Shown: positions 12,241 through 22,959, numbered from the stretch's first letter. The stretch: DNA of 64,000 nt from Anadara kagoshimensis (GCA_021292105.1 CM037871.1:15262460-15326459), one strand, 5' to 3'. Numbers and translations are program-made. Notes: generated by a model not told the origin, from the letters alone.

Positions 12241-12453
12241 CACACCAATCCTGTCGAAAGTTTAACACTAAATTAACGAACTAGTGTCGAATCGGAAGCT
12301 TATATCGGAAATCCGTAAGCAATATCTTTTCAGCAGATGCAATCTATCTCCCCGTGGCGATTCCTTCAATTGGTATCCATATCTCGACCACTAAGCAACC
12401 GGGTTTGGCTCCATTTAGTTAGCGCAGTGTTAACCTTTCGACAGGTCTGTATG
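12241..12453. mobile_element. Pal-1 MITE
   Basis: Left CCTGTCGAAAGTTTAACAC, right CCTTTCGACAGGTCTGTATG; sits ~150 bp from the previous copy. Confidence 0.75.
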
Positions 12454-12750
12454 GTAAACCCCATCATGTGCTTTAGATGATTATAGAAATAAATTTGCCG
12501 TAAAAATAGCAGTTATTGCTGGACACAGTCTTTTTACAAACTTGATACTCTTACAAATTGGCAGGCGGATAGTTTTTTAAATAAAAATGAAATCGACTAT
12601 GAAATGTAACTACTTGTTAAACAGAATAATTGTTTTTAAAAAATTGTGTTCAAATAAACTGGTTTAAATTACAATAAAACGATGTGAACAAAGAAAGAGT
12701 AATGACTAATGGATACTTACTGCTCTTGATATATTTAAATATGTATATAG

Positions 12751-13084
12751 GTAGTGACCGTTCTTTCGCCAAATAACCACTGCGGTAGAGTGCTCGCTCC
12801 GAAATTGGGAGGTCGGAGGTTCAACACCGACCGGGTCTAACCCAAGACTTAAAAGTGGGTAGTGACTGTACTTTCGCCAAGCACTCGACATTACAAAATG
12901 ACAGTCACGGTTCTTTCGAATGGGAACTTAAAATAAACGAGGCCTTGTGTCACGGTAGGCGTTGCGCGATAAAGGACCCTGCTGTATAATGCGCAACGCA
13001 CAAGCTTCGCCTCTAACTGGAGATGTCTTAATATAAGTGAAATATTATTGACTTGGACGTAAAACAATTACTCAACTTAACTCA
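12751..13084 (+). mobile_element. SINE-A preceded by a SINE-A body fragment
   Basis: A 23-bp fragment GTAGTGACCGTTCTTTCGCC (12751-12773) is followed by a head from about 12777 (CACTGCGGTAGAGTGC; the A box has lost TAGCTCAGTTGG), body, module and tail ending at ACTCAACTTAACTC. Confidence 0.75.
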
Positions 13085-13275
13085 GCATTTAGAATTGCTT
13101 GTATTTTGGTGCTTCAGACGATTCCCCGTGCCACGTTGAATCAACCTGCCTGCAGAGGGCGTTGAGCGCACTGCAATGGTCAATATTTCTGTCATTGCAA
13201 CTATAACTTTCCACATCTCGATATCAATGGAATATTCTTGACTGGGACTTTAAAACCTCAATCAATCAAATAATT
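13085..13275 (+). mobile_element. SINE-A variant fragment
   Basis: Contains GCGTTGAGCGCACTGCAA and the tail ATTCTTGACTGGGACTTTAAA, matching the body of the variant at 5507-5900; no head. Confidence 0.55.
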
Positions 13276-13464
13276 ATTGTAACGAGATCAGATCATGGTC
13301 TCAACATATTAATCCACTTTGCGGATAAAAAACTTATCTTTTTAGATATTTTTGTGGTCATTGTGCTTTGGTTGACCACTGTTTCTAAAGTATGTGGTTG
13401 ACCGCTAGTTGTAAAAGCAGTGGTAAAAATGGTTAAGCATTGACTATAAAACAATTATGACTGA

Positions 13465-13780
13465 ATGAGACCCCGGAAATTATTTAACAACGTCGAATAC
13501 CATAACGTCAATATATCCGTTGTTATTGGAGTTTTGATATTAGTATCCCCGAATGTAATATGTGCTTGCAATATGAAAATTATCCATGTTCCTTTCACAC
13601 AATTTTGATTACACACGTGGCGGGTGTAGCCAGCTAAACAGGAGGTGTTTACCCTTCCGGAGCACCCGGCCTCACTTCCCTGGTGGAAGTTCACATGTCT
13701 AACTAACTTGTCAGTTCCAAAGTTTTTACTTTGCTTCTTGATTGTGATTCGGACATGGATTAGTATGTTTGTTTTTGATC
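13465..13780 (-). repeat. Rpt-A dispersed repeat
   Basis: Minus-strand copy of an unclassified ~290-bp family recognised by GGGTGCTCCGGAAGGGTAAA, CACCTCCTGTTTAGC and CACCCGCCACGTG. No tRNA head or clear inverted ends. Confidence 0.75.
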
Positions 13781-13849
13781 ATGTCGGTTAAAAAAAGCAA
13801 ATAAGCAAATGGCATGAAAACACTCGAGGCGATTCTGATGTGTCCTGGC

Positions 13850-15965
13850 GCAAAGGTTGCTTTCCACCTTTGACAACTTTGACAACGCAAGGGGCAAAAA
13901 TGACAAATTCAAAGCTTTCACTACTGTTTGTTATGCAGAGCGGATGATCACATACAAACAGTCACAGCATATACAAAAACAGTCTGAACACACATGTAAT
14001 ATCTGTCAAATGTCATTTAGCGTTCTGTCTCAGACTTTCTACTTAGATTTTGCAGATTCCACAGTGACATACTGTAACGTTATCTTAACACCTTGTCTGC
14101 GGTACAACAATTACTTAAGTCTGCGAATCACCTATGCCAAAGTTAGACTATCAATTCGAAAACCCACTAGACTTGAAACAATTTGCACAACCACACACTC
14201 GGAACAATTCTCATGTGCAAGTGCTCTGTTGCAGAAGTTGCTTACCAACGTTTCCAAACTTAACAGCACAAGGGACAAAACAGACAAATTTAAAGCTATC
14301 ACTTATTGAGGTTATACGGAGCGTATTTTCGCATACAAACAGTCAAAACCATGCATCGGAAACGCGAAAACAATATATGTCAAATGTCATTTAACACCCT
14401 GGCCTCAGACTTACTACTTAGATTTTGCAGATTTAACAGTGACGTCTTGTAACGTTATCTTAACGCCTTGTCTACTTCATTTTTTCGGATCCACACAGCG
14501 ATTTACCCTATATCCAAGCTAGATTATCAATTCGAGGACCCGCTGGACTTGAGCAATTTGCACAACCGCAAACTCGGAACATTTCTCATGTGTTAGTGCT
14601 CTGTTGCATAAGTTGCTAAACTTAATAACACAAAGGACAATAGAGACAAATTTAAAGCTATCACTTATTGAGGTTATACGGAGCGTATGTTCATATACAA
14701 ACAGTCAAAACCATGCATCGCGATCGGAAGCATGTTTTGACATTATATGTCAAATGTCATTTAGCGTTCGGGTCTCAGACTTACTATTTAGATTTTGCAC
14801 ATTCAACAGTGACGTCCTGTATCGCTATATTAACACCTTGTCTGTGGTACAACAATGACTTTACTCTATGAATCCACACAGTAGAATAACCTATGCCCAA
14901 GTTACACATCTATTCGAAGATCCGCTGGACTTGAAGCAAATTGCACAACCATACACTCGGAATGATACTCATGTGTAAGTGCTCTGTTGCATAAATTGCT
15001 GACCAACCGGTCCAACAAAAAGGGCAACTATAAAGCTATCATTTATTCAGGTTATACAGAGCGTATTTTCACATACAAACAGTCAAAACCATGCATCGGA
15101 AGCGCGAATACAATATATGTCAAACCTCAATTAACATCCTGGTCTCAGACTTACTACTAAGATTTTGCAGATTCCACAGTGACGTCTTGTCATGGTATCT
15201 AAACGCCTTGTCGACTTTATTTTTCGAATCCACACAGCGATTTACCCTATACCCAAGCTAGACTATCAATTCGAGGACCCGCTGGACATGAAGCAATTTG
15301 CACAACCGCAAACTCGGAACATTTCTAATGTGTTAGTGCTCTGTTGCACAAGATGCTTACCAACCGTTTTAAACTTAACAACACAAAGAACAAAACAGAC
15401 AAATTTAAAGCTATTACTTATTGAGGTTATACGGAGCGTATTTTCGCATACAAACAGTCAAAACCATGCATCGGAAACGCGAAAACAATATATGTCAAAT
15501 GTCATTTAGCGTTCTGGTCTCAGACTTACTACTCAAATTTTACAGATTCCAAAGTGACGTCCTGTAACGTTATCTTAACACCTTGTCTGTGGTCTGAGTC
15601 TGCGAATCACCTATGCCAAAGTTAAACTATCAATTCGAAAACCCACTAGACTTGAAACAATTTGCACAACCACACACTCGGAACAATTCTCATGTGCAAG
15701 TGCTCTGTTGCAGAAGTTGCTTACCAACGTTTCCAAACTTAACAGCACAAGGGACAAAATAGACAAATGTAAAGCCCTCGCTTATTGAGGTTATACGGAG
15801 CGTATTTTCGCATACAAACAGTCAAAACCATGCATCGGAAACGCGAAAACAATATATGCCAAATGTCATTTAGCGTTCTGGTCTCAGACTTACTACTCAA
15901 ATTTTACAGATTCCAAAGTGACGTCTTATAATGCTATCTTAACACCTTGTCTGTGGTACAACAAT
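13850..15965. repeat. ~370-bp satellite, about 5.6 units
   Basis: The landmark GGTTATACGGAGCGTA recurs near 13929 (degenerate), 14311, 14673, 15051, 15425 and 15790, i.e. every 362-382 bp. Units also share ACAAACAGTCAAAACCATGC, CTCAGACTTACTACT and ATTTGCACAACC. The 15340-15965 and 14150-14400 parts are closest, suggesting recent exchange. Small ORFs repeat with the unit and are not genes. Confidence 0.95.
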
Positions 15966-16732
15966 GATATTTATGTTCACCAATGATTGTGACATGTTGC
16001 GTAATAAGACGTCCTGTCTTTATATGCTTTTGGTGGTGTCATTCCGTTCTTTAACCTTTATCAAGCAAACATTGAACTTTCACAAATGTTTTTCTTGTCG
16101 CCATATGGGATATATCGAGTGCAATCTTTCTATGGGAACATTAAACGTAGCAGGATAGATTCCAATCTCCCTGATATTACATAACTGAAATACGCTCAGA
16201 AATACTATAAATGTTATTGCTTCTCTAGACAGGTATGATGAAAAATCTGGACTGAACTCGGGACTCCGGATTGGGACTTACTTTACTGCAGCTTGAAATG
16301 GATACCTCCATATCACTGCTGGATAATCAATAGTGAATGTCCATGACATACTTAAAAGTTTAATTATATACTCTCCCGAGTCCAAATCTAGACTTATAGT
16401 CCATTGGCCAAAGTCTATAATCCAAGTCCAAAGTCCAGTCCAGGTTATCCATTATAAACTATAGACGTCACGTCACAAGACATTAGCGAACTGTATTGTT
16501 AAAAAATAAATAAAAATCAGAAAATAAAGTGGAACAAATGCAAATATGAACTGTTTTACATGCTATTTTTTACCAATTGTAAGACATAGTATTAGAAACA
16601 TTATACATGTGGCGTGGAAGTGTTACAAAGCATGTGAGATATTTCCCCGAGACCATCTTTGCATTGGTTTAATAAGCGAAACTTTTTACCACAATCGCAT
16701 CTAGTCTTTTTAAAAGCTTTAGATTATGTTTG
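15966..16732. other. Unique stretch, no gene recognised
   Basis: Contains only a few very short AGTCCA-type repeats around 16380-16440; no coding or RNA signal. Confidence 0.5.
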
Positions 16733-16822
16733 ACTGTGTTTTTATTTATTTATTTATTATATTTATTTATTTATTTTTTATTTATTTTTTATTTATTTAT
16801 TGTTATAATAATAATAATAATA

Positions 16823-16877
<55 letters not shown>

Positions 16878-16945
16878 GTGTTGTAGTAGTAGTAGTAGTT
16901 TTGTTGTTGTTGTTGTTGTTGTTGTTTTTTTTTTTTTTTTTTGTT
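16733..16945. repeat. Stacked microsatellites TTTA, TTA, GTA, GTT, poly-T
   Basis: Consecutive runs of (TTTA)n, (AAT/TTA)n, (GTA)n, (GTT)n and T~20. Adjacent runs differ by single-base changes of the unit, so they probably arose stepwise from one seed. Confidence 0.95.
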
Positions 16946-17461
16946 GTTGTTCAAAATATACGTGTACCGATTGTCCATGGTCTGCGAAACTGTAATAAGC
17001 AAGACCGTAAAACAGTATTAATATTTCTATTAAAACGCCATTATGTAGTTTGCATTGTAAAATCATCCACCTTAAATCTTTGGGGTATCTATTTTGAAAT
17101 ATTGAGAGGGAAATGAAAATTCTATATTTGATTTTTTTACTTTATTTATTAGCGGCTGTGCTATTTAAAACGACGTGTTTGTGAACACGTGTTGGTCAAT
17201 GGCTATCAAAAGATCAAATTCTCAAGATGTATTCATTCTGTGTCTTGTTTGTTTTGTGCGGCCGTTTTTTAATGGTTTTAACAATTTGCAAGATGCATTG
17301 TATGTTAATCAGCTGCATCTTGGTTTTTCTAACCATTGCAAATTACCTTTTCATTCCAGAAACAACTTGTTCCTTTCAATAATCATTTCAATAACCTTTG
17401 CATCAGCAATCACCTAACTATCTGAATAAATAGAAACTAAAACGTATTATACATGCATTAT

Positions 17462-17467
17462 TTTATT
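17462..17467 (-). terminator. Poly(A) signal of the HExxH gene
   Basis: AATAAA on the minus strand starts 33 bases after the TGA stop, predicting a very short 3' UTR of roughly 50-60 nt. Confidence 0.6.
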
Positions 17468-17500
17468 GTGGCAATTAAAAAATGTTTGACAGTAAGAAAT

Positions 17501-19003
17501 TCAATCATTTTTTTGAATACGGCTGATGGTCATGAATTCATCCAAAAATTGAAGCATTGCTGTTCCGGACTCATCCAAAATCCCTGTCTCACGATTTGCC
17601 TTGACCAATGCATCAACGCTCTCAACGATCGTGCTTGACAACATTTCTGCGCGATTTAAGTAGCCGGCTCTCGAGTTAAAGACCGCCAATCCAGCTGAAA
17701 CATAAGCCGCGTGGAAAGATTTGTCATAGTCACGTGACTTTCCCCGAATGGCTGAGACGACCTTGACCTCAGACAAACGTTTGGTATTTGAATACGTCCC
17801 GTGTACAAGTTCTGCATAAAAGAGATGCGTGTGAATGAATTCGTGGACAATCATCTCTGCATAAAACGGAACTGTCCATTCGGGTCCGGCGCTTGGATCC
17901 ATCCAAATTACTCCTAAAGCGGAACTCGTAGAGCCACCTTGGTAGTTTGGGTTTTCTGATTTGTAGAACGCAAAACAAGCAACAAGTTGGTGTATAGATC
18001 TATGGAGTTCAGGTGAAATCTTTTTAATCAGCTGTAATGCTTCTTTTGTCTTCGATATCACGTCATTACGTTCTGATTCGCTGAAAATGTGTTTCTTTTC
18101 TTTGACAAAATCTTCGCTAAAAACTACAAGTTTTGACCTGTTCATCCCGTCGACAAGGTCAGGGTTGTCAAAACTGAATACGATCTCTTCGTTTGAATAA
18201 GGTATAGACACACCCTGAACTGGTTCGAGGGCTTTGAAGAAAGATGACTTGATATCAGTTTTGACTACACGATTCGCGAGTCCGTAAACGCCAAGTCGCT
18301 GATTCATTTCAGTTATGTCAAATCTAAACGGCCAGAAAAGCCTCAAGAATACGTCTGTGAGTCCCATAGCTGACAGCGACAATCGTAATGGCAGTTTTAT
18401 GGCGTTTGCTTTACTGAATTCATCCAAAACACTCTTTGGAAGATGCATCAGATGTTTGGTCCACGTCTTGTGAAATTCTGCCACACTAGGATTGAACGGA
18501 TTTCTAGCTGATTCGAAAATCCTAAACCATTCTTTTATGTCTTCTAATGACATGAGGTTGCTAAGGCTGACTTGTTCGCGTTTTTGGGCTCTAAGGTCAT
18601 TACCTACCTTTATTTGACTGTATAATGTTTTTTGTAATGCTTCGTTTGACATTTCAAGAGCTTGTTTGAGATCTGTTAAATAATCTGGTCTATAGTCAGG
18701 CGCGTTTGCAGCCGCCATATATTTCACATTGTTCAATACCTCAGACATTCTAGCATCAACCAAAGAGTTCAAATTCGCAGCGAAGTCTCGCTTTAGTTTC
18801 AAACCTTTAAAATTGAGGATATGGTTGGCTTGGATATATTTCTTTATGTTTTCCAGCAAAAGACATCGTTCCCCGCCAATCTGATTGTCCTGGTGGTTCT
18901 TATCTGTTGGGCAAGTCGTCTGAAGATATCCAAATGGACTGTGTTCCGTAGCTAAGATACCGTACAATAGTAGTAATACGATGAAGACTTGAGGATACCA
19001 CAT
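17501..19003 (-). CDS. Secreted HExxH metalloenzyme, resembling bacterial mod_HExxH / aKG-HExxH peptide-modifying proteins
   Basis: Uninterrupted 500-codon ORF from ATG 19003-19001 to TGA 17503-17501. Residues 1-19 (MWYPQVFIVLLLLYGILAT) form a signal peptide, so the product should enter the secretory pathway; C31 and C47 could pair. Residues 50-340 are mostly helical and not recognised. The core is at 364-445: G-V-I-W-M-D-P, then HEFIH at H387-H391, then R420-G-K-S-R424 and H431-A-A-Y. This order (HExxH, about 30 residues, an arginine-rich W/I-R-x-x-x-R stretch, then H/Q-x-x-Y) is that of the bacterial mod_HExxH domain (TIGR04267), whose members are Fe/2-oxoglutarate peptide beta-hydroxylases in RiPP pathways. 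The extended metzincin motif HExxHxxGxxH is absent; E412, 21 residues after H391, would allow a gluzincin protease instead. An in-frame TTG seven codons upstream was rejected as start because a splice acceptor lies between. The CDS looks GC-richer than its flanks. Metal site: confident. Family: likely. Reaction and substrate: unknown. Confidence 0.8.
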   Translation of the reverse strand: MWYPQVFIVLLLLYGILATEHSPFGYLQTTCPTDKNHQDNQIGGERCLLLENIKKYIQANHILNFKGLKLKRDFAANLNSLVDARMSEVLNNVKYMAAANAPDYRPDYLTDLKQALEMSNEALQKTLYSQIKVGNDLRAQKREQVSLSNLMSLEDIKEWFRIFESARNPFNPSVAEFHKTWTKHLMHLPKSVLDEFSKANAIKLPLRLSLSAMGLTDVFLRLFWPFRFDITEMNQRLGVYGLANRVVKTDIKSSFFKALEPVQGVSIPYSNEEIVFSFDNPDLVDGMNRSKLVVFSEDFVKEKKHIFSESERNDVISKTKEALQLIKKISPELHRSIHQLVACFAFYKSENPNYQGGSTSSALGVIWMDPSAGPEWTVPFYAEMIVHEFIHTHLFYAELVHGTYSNTKRLSEVKVVSAIRGKSRDYDKSFHAAYVSAGLAVFNSRAGYLNRAEMLSSTIVESVDALVKANRETGILDESGTAMLQFLDEFMTISRIQKND

Positions 19004-19008
19004 TTTTC

Positions 19009-19879
19009 CTGAAATAAAATACAAGCTTATGTAAAATAACTTAATGCGTTCCTCCCCAAAGCTATGAAAGCATAGCGCCGTACTAAAAATAATAATAATA
19101 ATAAATTAATCAATTTATTAATTACTTAAATAATTAATTAATTTATTATTAATAAAAAATAAAAACGTGGCAATAATGTCCAAATCACAATCCCAAAGTA
19201 CATGTAAATATAAAATATTTGAAAAATTGCATATAAAGTTGAAAACCTGTATTTCCACTGGAAAAGTGAGTCCAGGTTCACCGGAAGGATAAATACATGT
19301 ATATCCTTTTATCTAGCTACACATATTCGAAATCGAAATTGAAAGGAACATATTAAATTACTAAGTTTTATCATTTTTAGTGTAAGATACAGCTTTGTTT
19401 AGTGAATATCTTAAGTTTTTCGCGATAGTTAATTACGCCAATTAATTATCAGGCCAAGTTTTCTGCACCGATACACATGAGCCTACCGTTAACAGCTTAC
19501 ATATTTCATTAAATATGGAATATTAGTTCCAGCGTACATTATAATTGACAGATCGCCGGTGACGCCCACAATGTTTCCGACACAAAGGGCCGACATGTTT
19601 GAATTACACACAAAAAGAACGAAAACTCAGCCTGTATTGTATCATTTAATGACGTCACCGACACGAACTGTGTATGTCATAAGTTGCTGTGACGCTGCTT
19701 TGGTATCGTGATGGCGGCCAGTGTCGGAACATAAAACTGAAAAGTAAAGCACGAACATACCGATTCATTAAAATTTTATAACATTACACTTTTTAAATTC
19801 AAATATTAAAATTCAATACTTTTGAAATAAATTTATAAATTCGACAAATAAAAACACTAACATGTTTAATTTTACATAC
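19009..19879 (-). other. Predicted 5'-UTR intron of the HExxH gene
   Basis: On the minus strand a CAG|GTATGT donor (intron begins at 19879) matches the consensus, and a pyrimidine-rich ATTTTATTTCAG acceptor ends at 19009, six bases before the start codon. Splicing would join a non-coding leader exon ending at 19880 to GAAAAATGTGG. The intron is about 870 bp and AT-rich and holds one TGACGTCA (CRE-type) site at 19650-19657. The splice signals are seen; their use is inferred. Confidence 0.6.
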
Positions 19880-20000
19880 CTGTTTTTGGCTTTTTCTTTT
19901 CCGATTGTTTTTCAAATTAAATTATTTTGTATCTACACACACAGGTGTTTATGTTCCCTTCCTTGTTTTCGCCTATTGGTCAATTAACAACAGGACATCT
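19880..20000 (-). promoter_or_regulatory. Candidate leader exon and promoter of the HExxH gene
   Basis: Upstream of the predicted donor the minus strand has a purine-rich leader (GGAAAAGAAAAAGCC) and, about 95 bp further, a CCAAT box (ACCAAT, plus-strand 19975-19980). No clear TATA box at a suitable distance was seen, so the start site is not fixed. A Pal-1 repeat begins about 120 bp further upstream and may limit the promoter. Confidence 0.3.
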
Positions 20001-20119
20001 TCCAGTGTTCACGTAACAAACCCATGCTTATCTCTTCGAATAACTTAGTTTGCACTTGAAATTTATTTTGAAATTTTGTTTATGTTTTTTATTTAAAAAT
20101 TGAGATTACTTGTCTATAA

Positions 20120-20953
20120 AGTTCACCCGGTTTGTCGAAAGTTTAACAAACGAATAAGTGTCGAATCGGGAGATCGGCAGCTCATCTCGGCCCCATAGTT
20201 AGCTATATTTCTAAAATGTTTTTTGCGAGCTACCATCTATCTCTAAACAGCTTTTTCGGAGAGCTGTCAGCTATCTCTAAACAGCTTTTAGGAGAACTGT
20301 CATCTATCTCTAAATAGCTTTTTGGAAGGCTGCCATCTATCTCTAAACAGCTTTAGTAGCTTTTTAGAGAACTGCCATCTATCTCTAAACATCTTTTTGG
20401 AGAACTGTCATCTATCTCTAAACACAGCTTTTTGGAGAACTGTCATCTATCTCTAAACATCTTTTTGGAGAACTGTCATCTATCTCTAAACAGCTTTTTG
20501 GAGAACTGTAATGTCATCTATCTCTAAACAGCTTTTCGATGAGCTGTAATCTATCTCTAAACAGCTTTCTGAAGAGCTGCCATCTATCTCTAAACAGCTT
20601 TTTGGAGAGCTGTCATCTATCTCTAAACAGCTTTTTGGAGAGCTGTCATATATCCCTAAACAGCTTTTTGGAGAGCTGTCATATATCCCTAAACATCTTT
20701 TTGGAGAACTGTCATCTATCTCTAAACAGCTTTTTGGAGAGCTGTCATATATCCCTAAACAGCTTTTTGGAGAGCTGTCATATATCCCTAAACATCTTTT
20801 TGGAGAACTGTCATCTATCTCTAAACAGTTTTTTGGAGAGCTGTCATCTATCTCTAAACAGCTTTTCGATCAATGGCTTTCAATACTTCGGCCACTTTAC
20901 AGTTAGGCTTCTACTCTTTTTCTCAGTGTTAATTTTTCGACGGGTCTGTACTG
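20120..20953. mobile_element. Pal-1 MITE expanded by an internal satellite
   Basis: Outer parts are Pal-1 (GTTTGTCGAAAGTTTAAC left; TTTTTCGACGGGTCTGTACTG right), but the element is about 830 bp because of the array listed next. Confidence 0.85.
20210..20872. repeat. 33-bp satellite inside Pal-1
   Basis: About 20 units of CATCTATCTCTAAACAGC followed by TTTTTGGAGAGCTGT. From about 20540 the period is exactly 33 bp, which keeps one frame open as an 11-residue repeat (CHLSLNSFLES). The unit derives from the Pal-1 interior (CTATCTCTCGGCAGCTTTTCGG in other copies). The ORF is a by-product. Confidence 0.95.
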
Positions 20954-21440
20954 TAATGGTCAGAATTTAATACCATTTGGGTTTGAACCCAAAACTTTAT
21001 ATGTTCTATGAAACGTTTAGAAAAAAAGTATCTATTTGGGGTTAATATTATTTCCTAATTTGAAAAAAAACTAATTTTGAGCATAATTTGTAATATAATT
21101 AGCCCGTATTGCATTACAGCAACTGCCGAGTTATTGTGAAATCTTTCATTTACAAACAAAAATAATTACAATTTCAATAAAGTAGTTAAATTATTTCACA
21201 TTTTTCCTTACGAGAGCCTCTTTAACCAAATCATAAATTATGAAGAAAAAATAAGAGAGAAGAGTGCATTATGAAATGCTTGAGTAATGCATATCAAAGC
21301 AAATTGTTCATATTGTGGCTAATTATATTCCGAAATTACAGAAATCTTTAGCCAAATAATAACCTTGGTTGATGACTGTTTCAGTAAAGCACTACATCTT
21401 TCTATTCTTGTTTTTGATTTATATCCCCTAGACTAACGCA

Positions 21441-21654
21441 CAGTACAGGCCTGTCGAAAGTTTAACGCTAAGCTAACACAAAACTGTCATATCGGCAGGT
21501 CATTTAGGCATCTCGTTAGCTATATGTCGACAACACCTGTAATGTATCAATAAGCTGCTTTTCGGTCATTAGCTATCTAGATTTTAGCCACTCTGTAGCC
21601 GAGCTTCGACTCCTTTTTCGTTTTTAGTGTTAAATTTTCGACAGGTCTGTACTG
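21441..21654. mobile_element. Pal-1 MITE, well preserved
   Basis: Left CAGTACAGGCCTGTCGAAAG, right TTTTCGACAGGTCTGTACTG followed by TA. Confidence 0.9.
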
Positions 21655-21879
21655 TATTCAAATTACTGCAATTCCAATGACTGAATAAAAATGCTGAAAG
21701 GGATAATGACGAAATACATGGATCTATATCATTAACTGTTCTGAGCCATTATCTCTATTTCATAATCATCCAAATTCGTCCTTAAATATTATGTTTAAAA
21801 GTATTCTTCTGTAATGGATAATTTATTGATATTTTAATAAGTTATTTAATAATTATGTTTGATGCTTTTATTACATTTT

Positions 21880-21883
<4 letters not shown>

Positions 21884-21920
<37 letters not shown>
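21884..21920. repeat. (CT)n microsatellite
   Basis: About 18 CT units. Confidence 0.97.
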
Positions 21921-21921
<1 letters not shown>

Positions 21922-22286
21922 AAACTTTTTGGAAATCAAATGGAAAGTTTAAAAATACTGTCTGCTATCTTGAGAGATTTATTAATGCGTTATTTCAAGA
22001 GGACTCCCGTTGGCGAAACAATACATCACGCGAATATTCCCAAAATCGCGAAAATTAAAAAAACAAATTGCAAAACATGCCGGCATTCGACTATGACCGT
22101 GAAGTTTATACACATGTTTATCACGTCAGAGCCTCTTAGGAGATGGATCCTTTCGCTCGCGAATTCTAATATTTACATGAATTGTTGTCGTGAATTAACA
22201 CATTCGCGAAATGACGCTAAGGGGTCGACACGCAAAATATGATACTCGCCAATTCAAAGCTATCTACAGTACTATGTGCATGTTTG

Positions 22287-22750
22287 TCCGCCTGAACAGG
22301 CCACTAAACCCCATTTTTATTTTGACTTGTTGGAGGTTTGTGGTCTGACAGCTTGCATTATTGCATTTTTGAAATTTCTGGCGGAAAACGACAGGAAGGA
22401 AAACACGCGTCGATAGTTTCCAGTATTTCCTTACCTTGCTGGCAAAGGGAACACTTCCTAATACATTATTCTACCGATCCATGTTTTTTTTTCTTAAAAT
22501 CCATTGATATCGGTAGAAATACATGGTTTTCTGATGTCTCTTCATCTCTCTGTCACGTTTGCATCGTGAAAATATTACTAATCCGCATTGACCAATCAGA
22601 TCGCGTGTTGCATTTGGATAGTGATACTTGCAATTTTACCTTTAGATCTGATTGGTCAGATTTCAAGAATTAAAATATGGAAACTGTCAAACCACAAACC
22701 CCAACAAGTCAAAAGTGTAAATAGGGGTTAAGTGGGCTGATTAGTCGGAC
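22287..22750. mobile_element. Pal-6 MITE with ~65-bp terminal inverted repeats
   Basis: Positions 22287-22351 and 22685-22750 are inverse: GTCCGCCTGAACAGGCC ... TTTTGACTTGTTGGAGG on the left against GTCAAACCACAAACCCC ... GGGCTGATTAGTCGGAC on the right. The ~330-bp interior is not coding. Superfamily not assigned. Confidence 0.8.
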
Positions 22751-22959
22751 TTTGTGCATTTATATCGAAACAGACGCTTGACGGACATTAAACTACACAA
22801 TATACCACGCAAGAACATAATATAAAATCCAAACATATTTTTCATTCTGGTGTTATTATCCGGTAGACCGTATGAAAAAAAATTTTCTTGCCATGCAGGC
22901 CCCAACCAGTAACTACGGTACCAATATAATGGACCGAATGACTTTGTGGGCATAGTATA

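Noticed and set aside
13857-14309. 150-codon ORF and relatives in the same array
   Set aside because: Repeats with the ~370-bp satellite unit, breaks in other units, no known domain.
16730-17116. 128-codon ORF starting with poly-Ile/Val/Leu
   Set aside because: Microsatellite translation.
17831-17845. Astacin or other metzincin assignment
   Set aside because: After HEFIH the sequence lacks the required GxxH and a Met-turn.
19004-19024. Upstream in-frame start (TTG) adding seven residues to the HExxH protein
   Set aside because: Non-ATG codon, and the added codons are the splice acceptor TTTATTTCAG.
20539-20970. 143-codon ORF with 11-residue repeats
   Set aside because: Caused by the 33-bp satellite inside a Pal-1 MITE; no start context or homologue.
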